Below are positions 8,457-15,968 of a stretch of 64,000 nucleotides of DNA, one piece after another. Location of the stretch: assembly GCA_028698615.1 (NCBI GenBank), contig JAQVWF010000007.1, forward strand, positions 1-64,000. Direction: 5' to 3'. The notes beneath the pieces are model-generated. The model saw only the letters and a list, made by a program, of their open reading frames with translations, was not told the origin of the DNA and searched no databases. Origin of the DNA: Syntrophorhabdaceae bacterium (GTDB taxonomy: Bacteria; Desulfobacterota; Syntrophorhabdia; Syntrophorhabdales; Syntrophorhabdaceae). Within the stretch, counting starts at the first letter, position 1. Every line of letters begins with the position of its first letter. The position numbers and the translations under genes were made by a program.

Positions 8457-9542
8457 GTGGAAAAACGCAGCCTCAAATGGATAGAACTCACAAGGACCTT
8501 CGCGATGTTCTTTGTCGTGCTGTGTCATTCCAGTGACATGGTTTCTTTTCGGGAGGACCCGTGGCGGGCGGCTGCGGTTTCATCGGCGGTCCGTTTTGCG
8601 GTCCCCCTTTTCTTCATCATCTCCGGATACCTGGCCGGTGGGGGTCTTCCGTCCGGGAAAGGCAAGACTGCCTTCGCCGGCACTCTCAGGCACAGGAGCG
8701 CCCCGATCATTGTCAACTTCCTCGCATGGAACATCATTTACATGTTCCTGGTGAAGATCTTTTTCGGCGCACCCTTGTGGTCTTTCAGCTCCCTGTGGAA
8801 CATTGCCACCGGGTATGTCCATCTCTATTTCATTTTTGTCCTCCTGCAGCTTCTCCTCCTTCACGGGTTGGTCAGCCGGTTTCTCAAGGGACGAGCCGGC
8901 AATGCGATCATCGCTTTTGCGGCGATCCTGTCGATTGTCTTCTACGTAATATCGGACACCCTGCTGTGGACGAGAGGGGCCGACGGTTATTTCTTCGAAT
9001 GGCATTGGGGCAAGTTGTTCGCTGCCTGGTCTTTGTTCTACTTCTGGGGCGTGTGGCTTGGCGACCGGACCACTGTGATCGAAAGAATGTCGCGGTCTGT
9101 CATTCCTCTCGTCGCGGCAACTGCCATATCCTTCATACCCTACGCCGTCGAGACCCATGTCCAATTACAGGTTTATGGATACACTCCTCGGGGCTATTTC
9201 CTGGCGGGCGGCCTTGCCTTCCAGTTCCTCTGCGCCAATCTCGTTCTCGCCTCAGCCTACCGGCTGATCGCCCTCAAGAGAACTAACCGGCTGACGGATG
9301 CGATGGTCGGGTCCGGCGCCGATACGTACGGCATATACCTTTGCCATTATGCGTTCGTCATGGCCATGGGATATTTGCAGGCATACCTCCCTATTCCCTT
9401 GCCACCTGTGCTTGCGATCCTTTTGATCGCCGTCATCGCCTGGACCGCAAGCCAGGGCCTTGTCAGAGTTCTTGGCTCGCCGCGTTTCAGGGCTGTCAAT
9501 CTTGTGTTGTTTCGTATGGAGAGAAAAGGGCTCAGGGGTTAG
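8457..9542 (+). CDS. Acyltransferase 3 family membrane protein
   Basis: 361 residues with about 10 membrane segments and the typical N-terminus of the acyltransferase-3 (OafA/WecH-like) family: KWIELTRTFAMFFVVLCHSS, where the His after the first helix is the conserved catalytic-type residue, then RFAVPLFFIISGYL. These integral inner-membrane enzymes O-acylate surface polysaccharides or other exported molecules. Start is GTG at 8457 with no clear ribosome-binding site. It is a single gene with no glycan genes around it, so the substrate is unknown. Its 3' end forms half of a perfect 18-bp inverted repeat that probably terminates transcription. Confidence 0.8.
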   Translation: MEKRSLKWIELTRTFAMFFVVLCHSSDMVSFREDPWRAAAVSSAVRFAVPLFFIISGYLAGGGLPSGKGKTAFAGTLRHRSAPIIVNFLAWNIIYMFLVKIFFGAPLWSFSSLWNIATGYVHLYFIFVLLQLLLLHGLVSRFLKGRAGNAIIAFAAILSIVFYVISDTLLWTRGADGYFFEWHWGKLFAAWSLFYFWGVWLGDRTTVIERMSRSVIPLVAATAISFIPYAVETHVQLQVYGYTPRGYFLAGGLAFQFLCANLVLASAYRLIALKRTNRLTDAMVGSGADTYGIYLCHYAFVMAMGYLQAYLPIPLPPVLAILLIAVIAWTASQGLVRVLGSPRFRAVNLVLFRMERKGLRG

Positions 9543-9566
9543 GATCCGCCCTGAGCCCTTTTCTCT
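9520..9566. terminator. Terminator hairpin overlapping acyltransferase 3' end
   Basis: AGAGAAAAGGGCTCAGGG (9520-9537) and its perfect complement (9549-9566) make an 18-bp stem with an 11-nt loop. The stop codon TAG (9540-9542) sits in the loop. The descending arm is TTTTCTCT-rich. The stem could work in both directions. Confidence 0.75.
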
Positions 9567-9630
9567 CATTTCCGCGCTGTCTGAGTTCCCGGGGTATACG
9601 CGTTCTCATTTTGTACAGAGCATTCCAGGA

Positions 9631-9939
9631 TCGTCAGAACTATTCCCGAAGGAACTGGAAAAGGCGGTCAAGGACACGGAGAAGACGGAAACGGAAAGGA
9701 TCGAGTTCAAATTGAAACATGAGATGCAATTGATCCAGAAAGAGACGGAGGGAGAGCAGAAGCTCCACGAGTAGGCGGTGGAGGCATTGCAGTCAAAGAT
9801 TAGGGAGCAAGAGGAACTGATACGGCAGCTGACGCAAAAGGCGGACGAATCGGTACAGCAGGTCCAGACCATAGCCGTGAAGGCAATTGAAGGCGCATCG
9901 GCACAGCGGATCGTGACGGAGAGAGTGAAGGAAGCCTGA
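9631..9939 (+). pseudogene. Coiled-coil protein fragment with in-frame stop
   Basis: One frame encodes about 100 residues rich in Glu, Lys and Gln with heptad character (KELEKAVKDTEKTETERIEF and, after a TAG at 9772-9774, ALQSKIREQEELIRQLTQK), ending at TGA 9937-9939. There is no credible start codon or ribosome-binding site. I read it as the C-terminal remnant of a coiled-coil protein interrupted by a nonsense codon. No family can be named. Confidence 0.4.
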
Positions 9940-9962
9940 GTGCCGACGCTGGTTTGAGGAAC

Positions 9963-10010
9963 TACAGTATGACTGTATTTGCTTTCCCGTTTCAATGTGC
10001 TACAATTGTA
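9963..10010 (+). promoter_or_regulatory. Promoter and operator-like palindromes of ParD/ParE-like pair
   Basis: TTGCTT (9979-9984), a 16-bp spacer and TACAAT (10001-10006) form a good sigma-70 promoter. TACAGT-ATG-ACTGTA (9963-9977) is a perfect palindrome just upstream. TACAATTGTA (10001-10010) is a second palindrome on the -10 box. Both share TACA...TGTA half-sites, fitting autoregulation by the antitoxin. Confidence 0.65.
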
Positions 10011-10025
10011 ACAGAGGTGAATAAC

Positions 10026-10244
10026 ATGAGCATAGCGATCCGTATAGACGATGAATTGTACAATGCGGCCAGGAAGAGCGCGGAAGCCGAAAGCAGGACC
10101 GTTCCCCTGCAGGTGGCTTACTGGGCCCGGATCGGAAAAGCTGCCCTGGACAACCCGGACCTTCCGGGTGAGTTGATCCGGGACATCCTGGCAGCGAAGA
10201 AGCAGGGCGAGTTCGAGCCCTTCGAATTCCGCTCTGAAGAATGA
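10026..10244 (+). CDS. ParD-like antitoxin
   Basis: 72 residues, ATG at 10026 after AGAGGTGA. The pattern (SIAIRIDDELYNAARKSAEA, then R-T-V-P-L-Q-V-A-Y-W-A-R-I-G-K-A, and a tail rich in Glu/Phe) fits the ParD-like family. The N-terminal ribbon-helix-helix would bind DNA and the acidic tail would wrap the toxin. It overlaps the next gene by ATGA (10241-10244), showing translational coupling. Palindromes in its promoter suggest autorepression. Confidence 0.8.
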   Translation: MSIAIRIDDELYNAARKSAEAESRTVPLQVAYWARIGKAALDNPDLPGELIRDILAAKKQGEFEPFEFRSEE

Positions 10245-10507
10245 ACATTGTCCAGTCGCCATATTTCAGGCGTGTCTACAGGAAGCTTCACCGTAATCAG
10301 GCCAAGCCGGTCAACGACGCGATCAGGCATATCATGTCGGATCCAACATGCGGCGAAGAGAGGAAGGGTGATCTGGCTGGTGTACGGGTATACAAATTCC
10401 CTGTCCTTGACCAGCAGTTCCTTCTGGCCTATGGGTATGATGAACAGGCGCTCTTCCTCCTTGGTCTGGGCGTCCATGAGAACTTCTATCGGGAGCTGAA
10501 GAGATGA
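10241..10507 (+). CDS. RelE/ParE-family toxin
   Basis: 88 residues with the RelE/ParE fold pattern: SPYFRRVYRKLHRNQAKPV, D-A-I-R-H-I-M, an R-V-Y-K-F segment, then LLAYGYDEQALFLLGLGVHE and N-F-Y-R-E-L-K at the end. Such toxins are ribosome-dependent mRNases or gyrase inhibitors; the sequence does not tell which. It is coupled to the preceding antitoxin by a 4-bp overlap. Confidence 0.8.
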   Translation: MNIVQSPYFRRVYRKLHRNQAKPVNDAIRHIMSDPTCGEERKGDLAGVRVYKFPVLDQQFLLAYGYDEQALFLLGLGVHENFYRELKR

Positions 10508-10540
10508 GGAGGCTACCAGGGGGCCAAGGGGGCAGGGGAC

Positions 10541-10572
10541 TCTTGGGGATGTCCCTCGCATTCTCACATTCT
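10541..10572 (+). repeat. Dispersed degenerate repeat
   Basis: GGGGATGTCCCTCGCATTCT followed by CACATTCTC matches the pattern GGGGATGCCC-N3-CATcTTCACnTTCT. Relatives are near 8210, 11922, 15508 and, inverted, 12064-12090. Probably the worn end of a mobile element. Confidence 0.5.
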
Positions 10573-10702
10573 CATGCCGGAAATGCCGCCTTCGATGTGC
10601 AGCAGATTCCGTCGCCTCCATACATAATAAAAATAGCGGAAAACTATCATCCGTCTGGCATCACATAAACTCGACTGACCCCGGCAAAGAGGGTAATCGG
10701 TT

Positions 10703-11251
10703 TCACATGCCCGGAGAATGGCTGTACGGCCCAGGCCAGTAGCCGCTTTCCATTGCTTCCTGTACTTCATATCCATTGAGGAGATCACAGCCCGGGCCCT
10801 GGGAACGTATCTTCGTTGAAAGATCATTGAGCAGGTTCGGATCATTTCCAAGTTCCTTGAATATCGTGATGCTTCCCTCGACGGTGTAGGTGATCTCAGC
10901 CTGGCTGTTGAATGTGTAGCTGCTCGCGCCACCACGCCCTCCACGTTGTGCCATCACATCGCTTACAAGGTCGCGGCAATCACGCTGTCCGAAGACGTAC
11001 GGCAGGTCGCGGCCTTCCCAATTGTCTATGACACGCTGCATTTCCCGGTATTGGGTCATGGTTATGTCATATTCGCGGTACAGGGTCCATTGATGATCGG
11101 TATCGTCGTTGACACGCCCTTTCCACACAGGTGAGTATACCGCTGGAGCGAAGCCCTTGGTTTCCGTAGCGCCATCGGATCCCGAGAGTTGAACCCATGT
11201 ATGGGGTATTCCTTCCAGATCGTAATAGACTCGTGCCTTATAGCCACCCAT
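10703..11251 (-). CDS. Hypothetical protein with a possible Cys-peptidase-like motif
   Basis: About 182 residues. Of two possible ATGs, the one at 11251 is favoured because it lies 6 nt after AGGAGGG, while ATG 11257 abuts it. I do not recognise the family. Visible are an N-terminal beta-rich part (YKARVYYDLEGIPHTWVQLS) and a segment WEGRDLPYVFGQRDCRDLV that recalls the Cys-bearing helix of NlpC/P60- or LRAT-like proteins (C followed by a D-L/F-V), but a partner His cannot be fixed by eye. No signal peptide or membrane helix. It forms a minus-strand pair with the membrane protein at 11294-11575. Confidence 0.5.
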   Translation of the reverse strand: MGGYKARVYYDLEGIPHTWVQLSGSDGATETKGFAPAVYSPVWKGRVNDDTDHQWTLYREYDITMTQYREMQRVIDNWEGRDLPYVFGQRDCRDLVSDVMAQRGGRGGASSYTFNSQAEITYTVEGSITIFKELGNDPNLLNDLSTKIRSQGPGCDLLNGYEVQEAMESGYWPGPYSHSPGM

Positions 11252-11293
11252 GATCATCCCTCCTTTTTTCTGTGCAGTCCGGGGGGGGGTAAG

Positions 11294-11575
11294 TCATGGG
11301 TGATGATGGACATACCACTGCCAGACTACGGGGTACAGGGGCAACAATACGACTGCCGTGCAGATCACGGTGCCAAGGATCGCGAGAGCCCGACGGGGTT
11401 CACGCAACAGGATAGCTTTCATCCCGTGATAGAGTCCGAGACAGGCCAGCACCCATGCCGGGATGGCCAACACCCACAGGAACAGGAACATCCCGACAGG
11501 GTTCAACCCGACGAAGCATAAGAGAACCGACCAAAGCGCAAAAAGCATGGAACGAAAGGCGCGATCTTTTTCCAA
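11294..11575 (-). CDS. Small membrane protein
   Basis: 93 residues with three likely membrane helices (about 12-30, 31-52 and 64-85) and little soluble sequence. The family is not recognised. It lies 42 bp upstream of the hypothetical gene ending at 10703, in the same direction, so the two may be co-transcribed. The run of nine G residues at about 11280-11289, in the gap between them, is an error-prone stretch. Confidence 0.5.
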   Translation of the reverse strand: MEKDRAFRSMLFALWSVLLCFVGLNPVGMFLFLWVLAIPAWVLACLGLYHGMKAILLREPRRALAILGTVICTAVVLLPLYPVVWQWYVHHHP

Positions 11576-11668
11576 GAACTCCTCCTGAACGAACTCTTCC
11601 TACCCCTTACCGGACCCAGGTATGAGAGTATTACTTCCGGGAAGGGAAAAAAGACTCAAAACTGTTCA

Positions 11669-11869
11669 GTGGGGGTAAAAAAGCCAACAATAACCTACTG
11701 GGTCAGAGAAGCAAGAAAAGGAAGACTTTCTTTGGTAGGCACTGCAAAGAAAGCTCTATCAGAAACGGAAATAGAATTAGCCAGAGTCAAAAGAGAACTT
11801 GCCCAGGTTGTAAAATCCGCTCAACCTCGAACACCTTTTGCCCTTGTGCCGGATTCGGTGTTCGATTAA
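11669..11869 (+). pseudogene. IS3-family OrfA fragment
   Basis: The frame encodes the middle of an IS3/IS1397-type OrfA: ITYWVREARKGRLSLVGTAK, then ALSETEIELARVKRELAQV. The N-terminal HTH and the usual C-terminal M-E-R-D-I-L-K-K part are missing or replaced. A second IS3 relic in this region, distinct from the one at the window start. Confidence 0.7.
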
Positions 11870-11920
11870 AACGGATTACCTACCCTCCCTGCCACACATG
11901 ATAGACTGCGGATAACCTTG

Positions 11921-12108
11921 GGGATGCCCTATACATCTTCACGTTCTGTCGTTTTCCGAACCCCCCCGATGATCGCAGAAGGCCTTCTCGGGGCGGCATC
12001 TTGCTTCATCCTGGGGTTGATCATGACAACATCAACTGGCAGGCTAGAGGTCCCGCCTTGAGAAAGTGAAAATGTAAAGGGCATCCCCGTTCCCAACTCG
12101 TATCCTGG
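11921..12108. repeat. Dispersed repeats, two opposed copies
   Basis: GGGGATGCCCTATACATCTT then CACGTTCTG (11922-11950) is a forward copy. GAGAAAGTGAAAATGTAAAG then GGCATCCCCG (12059-12088) is an inverted copy. The latter continues into TTCCCAACTCGTAT, shared with 7185-7202. No gene lies in 11870-12126. Confidence 0.5.
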
Positions 12109-12126
12109 CGTGGTCTTGTCCTCCTT

Positions 12127-13767
12127 TTACAAGGTGAATTGTCCGACCACGTCGTGCAGATCCCGGGATAGCCCGGCTAATTGGGAAGCGGCATTCGCAT
12201 TGTCCTGGATCTGCCGCGCGGTTTCGGCCATGACCTCGGATATCTGCTGTATGTTGTTGGCTATTTCGTTTGTCGTCGCTGTTTGCTGTTCCGATGCGAC
12301 CGCAATCTGATTTATCTCTGTTGTCACCACATTAACCTGATTCAATATGTCGTGAAGCGCATCCCCCGACTTGGTGGCCTCAGTCGCTCCGCGCCGGGCC
12401 TCGGACACTCCCTCCTGCATAGAATTGACGGCATTTTTTGTTTCGGTTTGCATTGCTATGATCGTCTCGCTTATTTCCTTGGTTGCATGGGAAGTCCTTT
12501 CCGCGAGCTTTCTGACCTCATCGGCAACGACGGCGAAACCTCTGCCATGCTCGCCGGCCCGCGCTGCCTCGATGGCCGCATTCAAGGCAAGCAGGTTCGT
12601 CTGGTCGGCTATTTCATTGATAAGGCCCACCACGGCACCTATCTGTTCTGAACGCATGCCGAGGCTCTCAATGATTTGAGCGGAGTCCCTCACCCGTTCG
12701 TTGATGGAGTTCATAACGGATATCGTTCCTGTAATGATCTCTTCCCCGGTTCGAGCGGAATTATTGGCATTTTCAGAACTTCCTGCAACCCGTACGCAGT
12801 TTTGTGCTATTTCGGAGGAAGTCGTAGACATCTCTTCGCTCGCGGTCGCGACCGAATTGACCTGGCTCGTGGCCTGTTCGATGCCCGCAGCCATTTGCTC
12901 TGCGCCGTTGTCGAGCATTGCCGCAGCATCTGAAACACGGTTGCTGCTATCCGCTACCCGGGATATTGTATGATGCAGGGTTCCAACGAAATCATTAAAA
13001 ATTCGCGCCATTGACCCTATTTCATCCTGTGAGATTGTCTCTATTCGTTTTGTAAGGTTCCCCTGGGAGATATCCCCGATCATTTGCACGGTCTTGTTAA
13101 TGGGTTCAAGGATAACTCGTGTGGTAAGCACGGTGGCCAGGATAGAGACTATTATGGCTATGACAAGGACAATGATAGACAACGCGAACACACGGCGGTA
13201 GCTGGCAACGGAAGATTTGTAATTCGATTCACTCCGCTTGTCTTCCTGGTTCATCATTTGAGTGAGATTCTTGTTCAGCACCTGGAATTTATCGTCTGTT
13301 GTTCCCATGAACATTGTTGCGGACGCGATATCGACGGACGCGACGTCAATAACACCTTCTACCGGTTTGTTGTATTCTCTAAGGTTGTTGAGGAGTAAGC
13401 CATAGATCTTTTTTTCCTCCGCTCCTATATTACTCCGTTTCAGGTGATTCTCGACATCCGTGATGGCCTTTTGAAGCGTCGCCAGTTGTGTTTTTCCCAG
13501 TGCCTCCACTTTATCTTTGTTATAATTCGAATTTGCCCAACTCAACACTTTATAGATATTGGCGTGCACATTCGTGAGTTCGTCCTTTAGTTTGGAGGCT
13601 TTTTGATAGTTGGCAAACGTATCGTGATACATGTCATCCATGGCACTTTTCTGATTCATCATCCCGAGATATGCAACAACCCCAAATACGATCAACATGG
13701 CGAGGACAACCATGGGCGAGAACAAGATCTTTCTTGATAACTTAAGGTTCACGAAATAGTGTTTCAC
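12127..13767 (-). CDS. Methyl-accepting chemotaxis protein
   Basis: 546 residues. Membrane helix 1 (about 11-33), a periplasmic four-helix-bundle-type sensor (about 34-188), helix 2 (about 190-213), HAMP (about 214-266) and the cytoplasmic signalling domain. The highly conserved hairpin tip [20 protein letters not shown], then [18 protein letters not shown], is intact. It relays ligand binding to CheA/CheW. Start is GTG at 13767 with GGAGGGAG just upstream. The gene follows a periplasmic Cache-domain protein in the same direction, with a terminator-like hairpin between them, suggesting a partner sensor made in excess. No che genes are in the window. Confidence 0.9.
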   Translation of the reverse strand: MKHYFVNLKLSRKILFSPMVVLAMLIVFGVVAYLGMMNQKSAMDDMYHDTFANYQKASKLKDELTNVHANIYKVLSWANSNYNKDKVEALGKTQLATLQKAITDVENHLKRSNIGAEEKKIYGLLLNNLREYNKPVEGVIDVASVDIASATMFMGTTDDKFQVLNKNLTQMMNQEDKRSESNYKSSVASYRRVFALSIIVLVIAIIVSILATVLTTRVILEPINKTVQMIGDISQGNLTKRIETISQDEIGSMARIFNDFVGTLHHTISRVADSSNRVSDAAAMLDNGAEQMAAGIEQATSQVNSVATASEEMSTTSSEIAQNCVRVAGSSENANNSARTGEEIITGTISVMNSINERVRDSAQIIESLGMRSEQIGAVVGLINEIADQTNLLALNAAIEAARAGEHGRGFAVVADEVRKLAERTSHATKEISETIIAMQTETKNAVNSMQEGVSEARRGATEATKSGDALHDILNQVNVVTTEINQIAVASEQQTATTNEIANNIQQISEVMAETARQIQDNANAASQLAGLSRDLHDVVGQFTL

Positions 13768-13790
13768 ATCTCCCTCCTTCCAGAGGTAAA

Positions 13791-13823
13791 AATGGCAGAA
13801 TGCCCCATTGACATTCTGCCATT
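13791..13823 (-). terminator. Intercistronic terminator/attenuator hairpin
   Basis: AATGGCAGAATG and its exact complement form a 12-bp stem with a 9-nt loop. On the minus strand the stem runs into TTTTTACC. It lies between the Cache gene (upstream) and the MCP gene, so it should cut or slow transcription after the first gene and lower MCP expression relative to the periplasmic protein. Confidence 0.75.
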
Positions 13824-13851
13824 ATCGTTTGTACGGTGTTTCCGAGATATT

Positions 13852-14307
13852 TTATTTCTTGTAGATGCCGCATCCGAAAGCATAGCCATCGACCTTCTCC
13901 ACATATGTGGTCTTGCTATCGACCTTCTTGGTTACCGGGTTCGTCCACTTGTAGTCGACCCACCCGCTCCCTTTTTCATTTGCGGTCTTTATGATCTCTT
14001 TCATGAAGAACTTGCCATCGGCATCCTTCAACTCGGACATGTCTTTCCCTACGAGCCTGGCATTGCCGCCGTGAGCAAAGACCTTACCTTTTGAATCGAC
14101 GACAAATATGTAGAGATCGCCTTTCGTGAACTGCCCCTTTGGATTTGTGAATTCCGCGAATGCTTTGTCCTTACCGTTGGCTTTGTAGAACGCCGCACCT
14201 TTCTGGATGAGTGTCTTAGCATCAGCCTGACCTGCCGCATAGGTATCCGACATTGCAAGGCCCAGGAAAAAACAGCACACCATTACCACCCACAACACCT
14301 TTCTCAT
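13852..14307 (-). CDS. Periplasmic single-Cache (sCache) sensor protein
   Basis: 151 residues. Signal peptide of about 25 residues (MRKVLWVVMVCCFFLGLAMS, cleavage near TYA-A), then a Cache_2-type domain: a helix (DAKTLIQKGAAFYKANG), GDLYIFVVDSKGKVFAHGG, ARLVGKDMSELKDADGKFF, then a G-W-V-D-Y-K-W-T-N-P segment and YAFGCGIYKK. Free-standing Cache proteins bind small ligands in the periplasm and can present them to an MCP. AAGGAGGGG precedes ATG 14307. It is first in an operon with the MCP downstream, behind a flagellar-sigma-like promoter. Confidence 0.85.
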   Translation of the reverse strand: MRKVLWVVMVCCFFLGLAMSDTYAAGQADAKTLIQKGAAFYKANGKDKAFAEFTNPKGQFTKGDLYIFVVDSKGKVFAHGGNARLVGKDMSELKDADGKFFMKEIIKTANEKGSGWVDYKWTNPVTKKVDSKTTYVEKVDGYAFGCGIYKK

Positions 14308-14391
14308 TTCAACCCCTCCTTAAATAATTTGGTGTTCCAGTTCCGGCACTATTCACCCGGAATGTTGGAAACGAACTCCGCTTCGAACTAA

Positions 14392-14418
14392 TTATCGGCA
14401 GATTAAGCAGAACATTAA
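14392..14418 (-). promoter_or_regulatory. FliA (sigma-28)-like promoter of sCache-MCP operon
   Basis: On the minus strand TTAATGTT, 11 bp, then GCCGATAA. The -10 element equals the sigma-28 consensus GCCGATAA exactly and the spacing matches TAAAGTTT-N11-GCCGATAA; the -35 matches 5 of 8. It lies about 85 bp before the Cache ATG. Chemotaxis receptors are commonly sigma-28 controlled. Confidence 0.65.
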
Positions 14419-14819
14419 TAATAATCTGCAAAGGGGCAGGTGGGGGACTTGACGAACCCCAGCATACTGAAACCTTCAATGGGTAATAACTTAAGCCCCT
14501 CGTGGGGGAATCTAACCCACGGGGGCCGAGAAAGACATTCGTTAAAAAGTAAGGAATTCGGGACCGCCCTGCATGTTTGTCAGTATGTCTTATTGGTTAC
14601 AACACATCGAGACAGTCATGTGTTATCTCGCCGAAGGCGATAAGGAGGAAAACTGCGGACAGCATTCCGCGCACAATACGGTTTTCATTCATGTGCCCTC
14701 CGGGGCGTAAAAGCCAGTCTGCCCGAAAAACGGGTTATCTTCTGTCTGTTTCTATCACGTTTAGCATGGCCATGTCATTATCTTCTGCCTGTCCTGACCA
14801 GTTGCATCATAGTTATATG
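14419..14819. other. Intergenic with strong hairpin, no gene seen
   Basis: Contains an 11-bp stem (14495-14506 with 14516-14526, one bulged T at 14500, 9-nt loop) formed by GCCCC/CGTGGG and CCCACG/GGGGC. A smaller CGCC-GAA-GGCG hairpin is at about 14630. No coding signal. The upstream edge belongs to the Cache promoter. Confidence 0.5.
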
Positions 14820-15521
14820 TTACCGGTCCTTCCCTCGTGTACCCGAATGCTCCTGCCCCTCATCCCGGAAGAAGAGGGCGGCTGTCCACAGGGCGGAGAA
14901 GGTTCCGATAAAGGCGCCGAAAACGATGTCGCTTGCGTAGTGATCCGTCACAACAATACGGCTGAGGCCGATGAGTGTGGCGAGTGCGATAAAATAACCC
15001 GCATACCGCCGGAATAGAACGGACAGCGAAGTGCATACGGCGAAGGCCCTGAGGGTGTGGCCCGAAGGCGTTGAGTTCATCCGCCACTGTGTCGAGAAAA
15101 AGTGAAATCCGTAGAGGTTGTCCTCAAAGAGCATAACGGGCCGGTAACGTCCGAGCAGATATTTCAGGCCGTCCCCAACGCACCAGGCAATGGCCAAACT
15201 GAGACAGACGTACAACACGGGTCCGGTCCATGGCCTCTCTCGACCTGGATCGGCTGCGAGAACGGCAACGACCGCCAATGCCAATGCCAGACTAACGTAC
15301 GCGCCGTAGGCCAGCGTGGAGAAGAACACTCCAGCCTGATGAACCTGGTTGTCCGCGCAGCAGGCATGCAGCCACATACTGACGGGGCGGTCGACAAAGA
15401 GAAAGAGCAAGACGTAAAGTGTGAAAGCCAGTGCCGCCGACTGGTATGTCGTCTTGTATAAAGATCCCATCATATGGTTGCCTGGAGTCTGGATCGTCAT
15501 CTTCGGGAATGCCCTCTGCAT
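14820..15521 (-). CDS. PAP2-family membrane phosphatase
   Basis: About 233 residues with five to six membrane helices and all three PAP2 motifs: KYLLGRYRP, TPSGHT and SRIVVTDHYASD (motif 3 His and Asp present). The family dephosphorylates lipid phosphates such as undecaprenyl pyrophosphate or phosphatidate at the membrane. The start is uncertain: ATG 15521 lies inside a repeat and lacks a ribosome-binding site, and ATG 15473/15470 inside the frame are alternatives. No neighbour hints at the substrate. Confidence 0.85.
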   Translation of the reverse strand: MQRAFPKMTIQTPGNHMMGSLYKTTYQSAALAFTLYVLLFLFVDRPVSMWLHACCADNQVHQAGVFFSTLAYGAYVSLALALAVVAVLAADPGRERPWTGPVLYVCLSLAIAWCVGDGLKYLLGRYRPVMLFEDNLYGFHFFSTQWRMNSTPSGHTLRAFAVCTSLSVLFRRYAGYFIALATLIGLSRIVVTDHYASDIVFGAFIGTFSALWTAALFFRDEGQEHSGTRGKDR

Positions 15522-15889
15522 CTCTGTGCACTTTCTTCTGCCAGACCAACCCTGGGAAAGCCATTCACATCTTCACAGTCTTTTTTCTGCCAGATTTGAA
15601 CGAGCGATGATAATCGCAGGTGGTATTACGCAAATGGTATTCCTCTCCCCCGAAAATGTCAATAATAAGCACGCCTTCCATATTCTTAGTTTCCAAAAGA
15701 ACAGGGCAGGGACATTGCCGGGAGGAAGGGATGGAAGCTTGCCCGGAAAAGTTATTTACCTTTTGAACGAATGTTATGTATCTCTTTCCCGCCCCAGGTC
15801 CCATCGGTTTTCTTTGAGGGGCCAACTTACCATAGACCGCCTCCGGGGTGGGTCATTTTTCGAACCTCGCATGTTCCGTTCGCATTTGA
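15522..15889. repeat. Dispersed degenerate repeats upstream of PAP2 gene
   Basis: 15560-15643 resembles 8217-8299 (shared CATCTTCACA, TGAACGAG, GGTGGTAT and a closing ATTCCTCT-like end). A shorter GGGAATGCCCTCTGCATCTC at 15505-15524 resembles the 5' part of the same unit, so two partial copies lie in tandem. No gene is supported in this stretch. Confidence 0.5.
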
Positions 15890-15918
15890 TTGACATGCAA
15901 GGCCGGTCTTTTTATACT
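15890..15918 (+). promoter_or_regulatory. Sigma-70-type promoter of serine hydrolase gene
   Basis: TTGACA (15890-15895), 17-bp spacer, TATACT (15913-15918), about 50 bp before the ATG at 15969. Confidence 0.7.
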
Positions 15919-15968
15919 CCTTTCCAGTAAAAAGCTATTTTTTGCCAGGACAAGAAAGGGAGGGTGTA

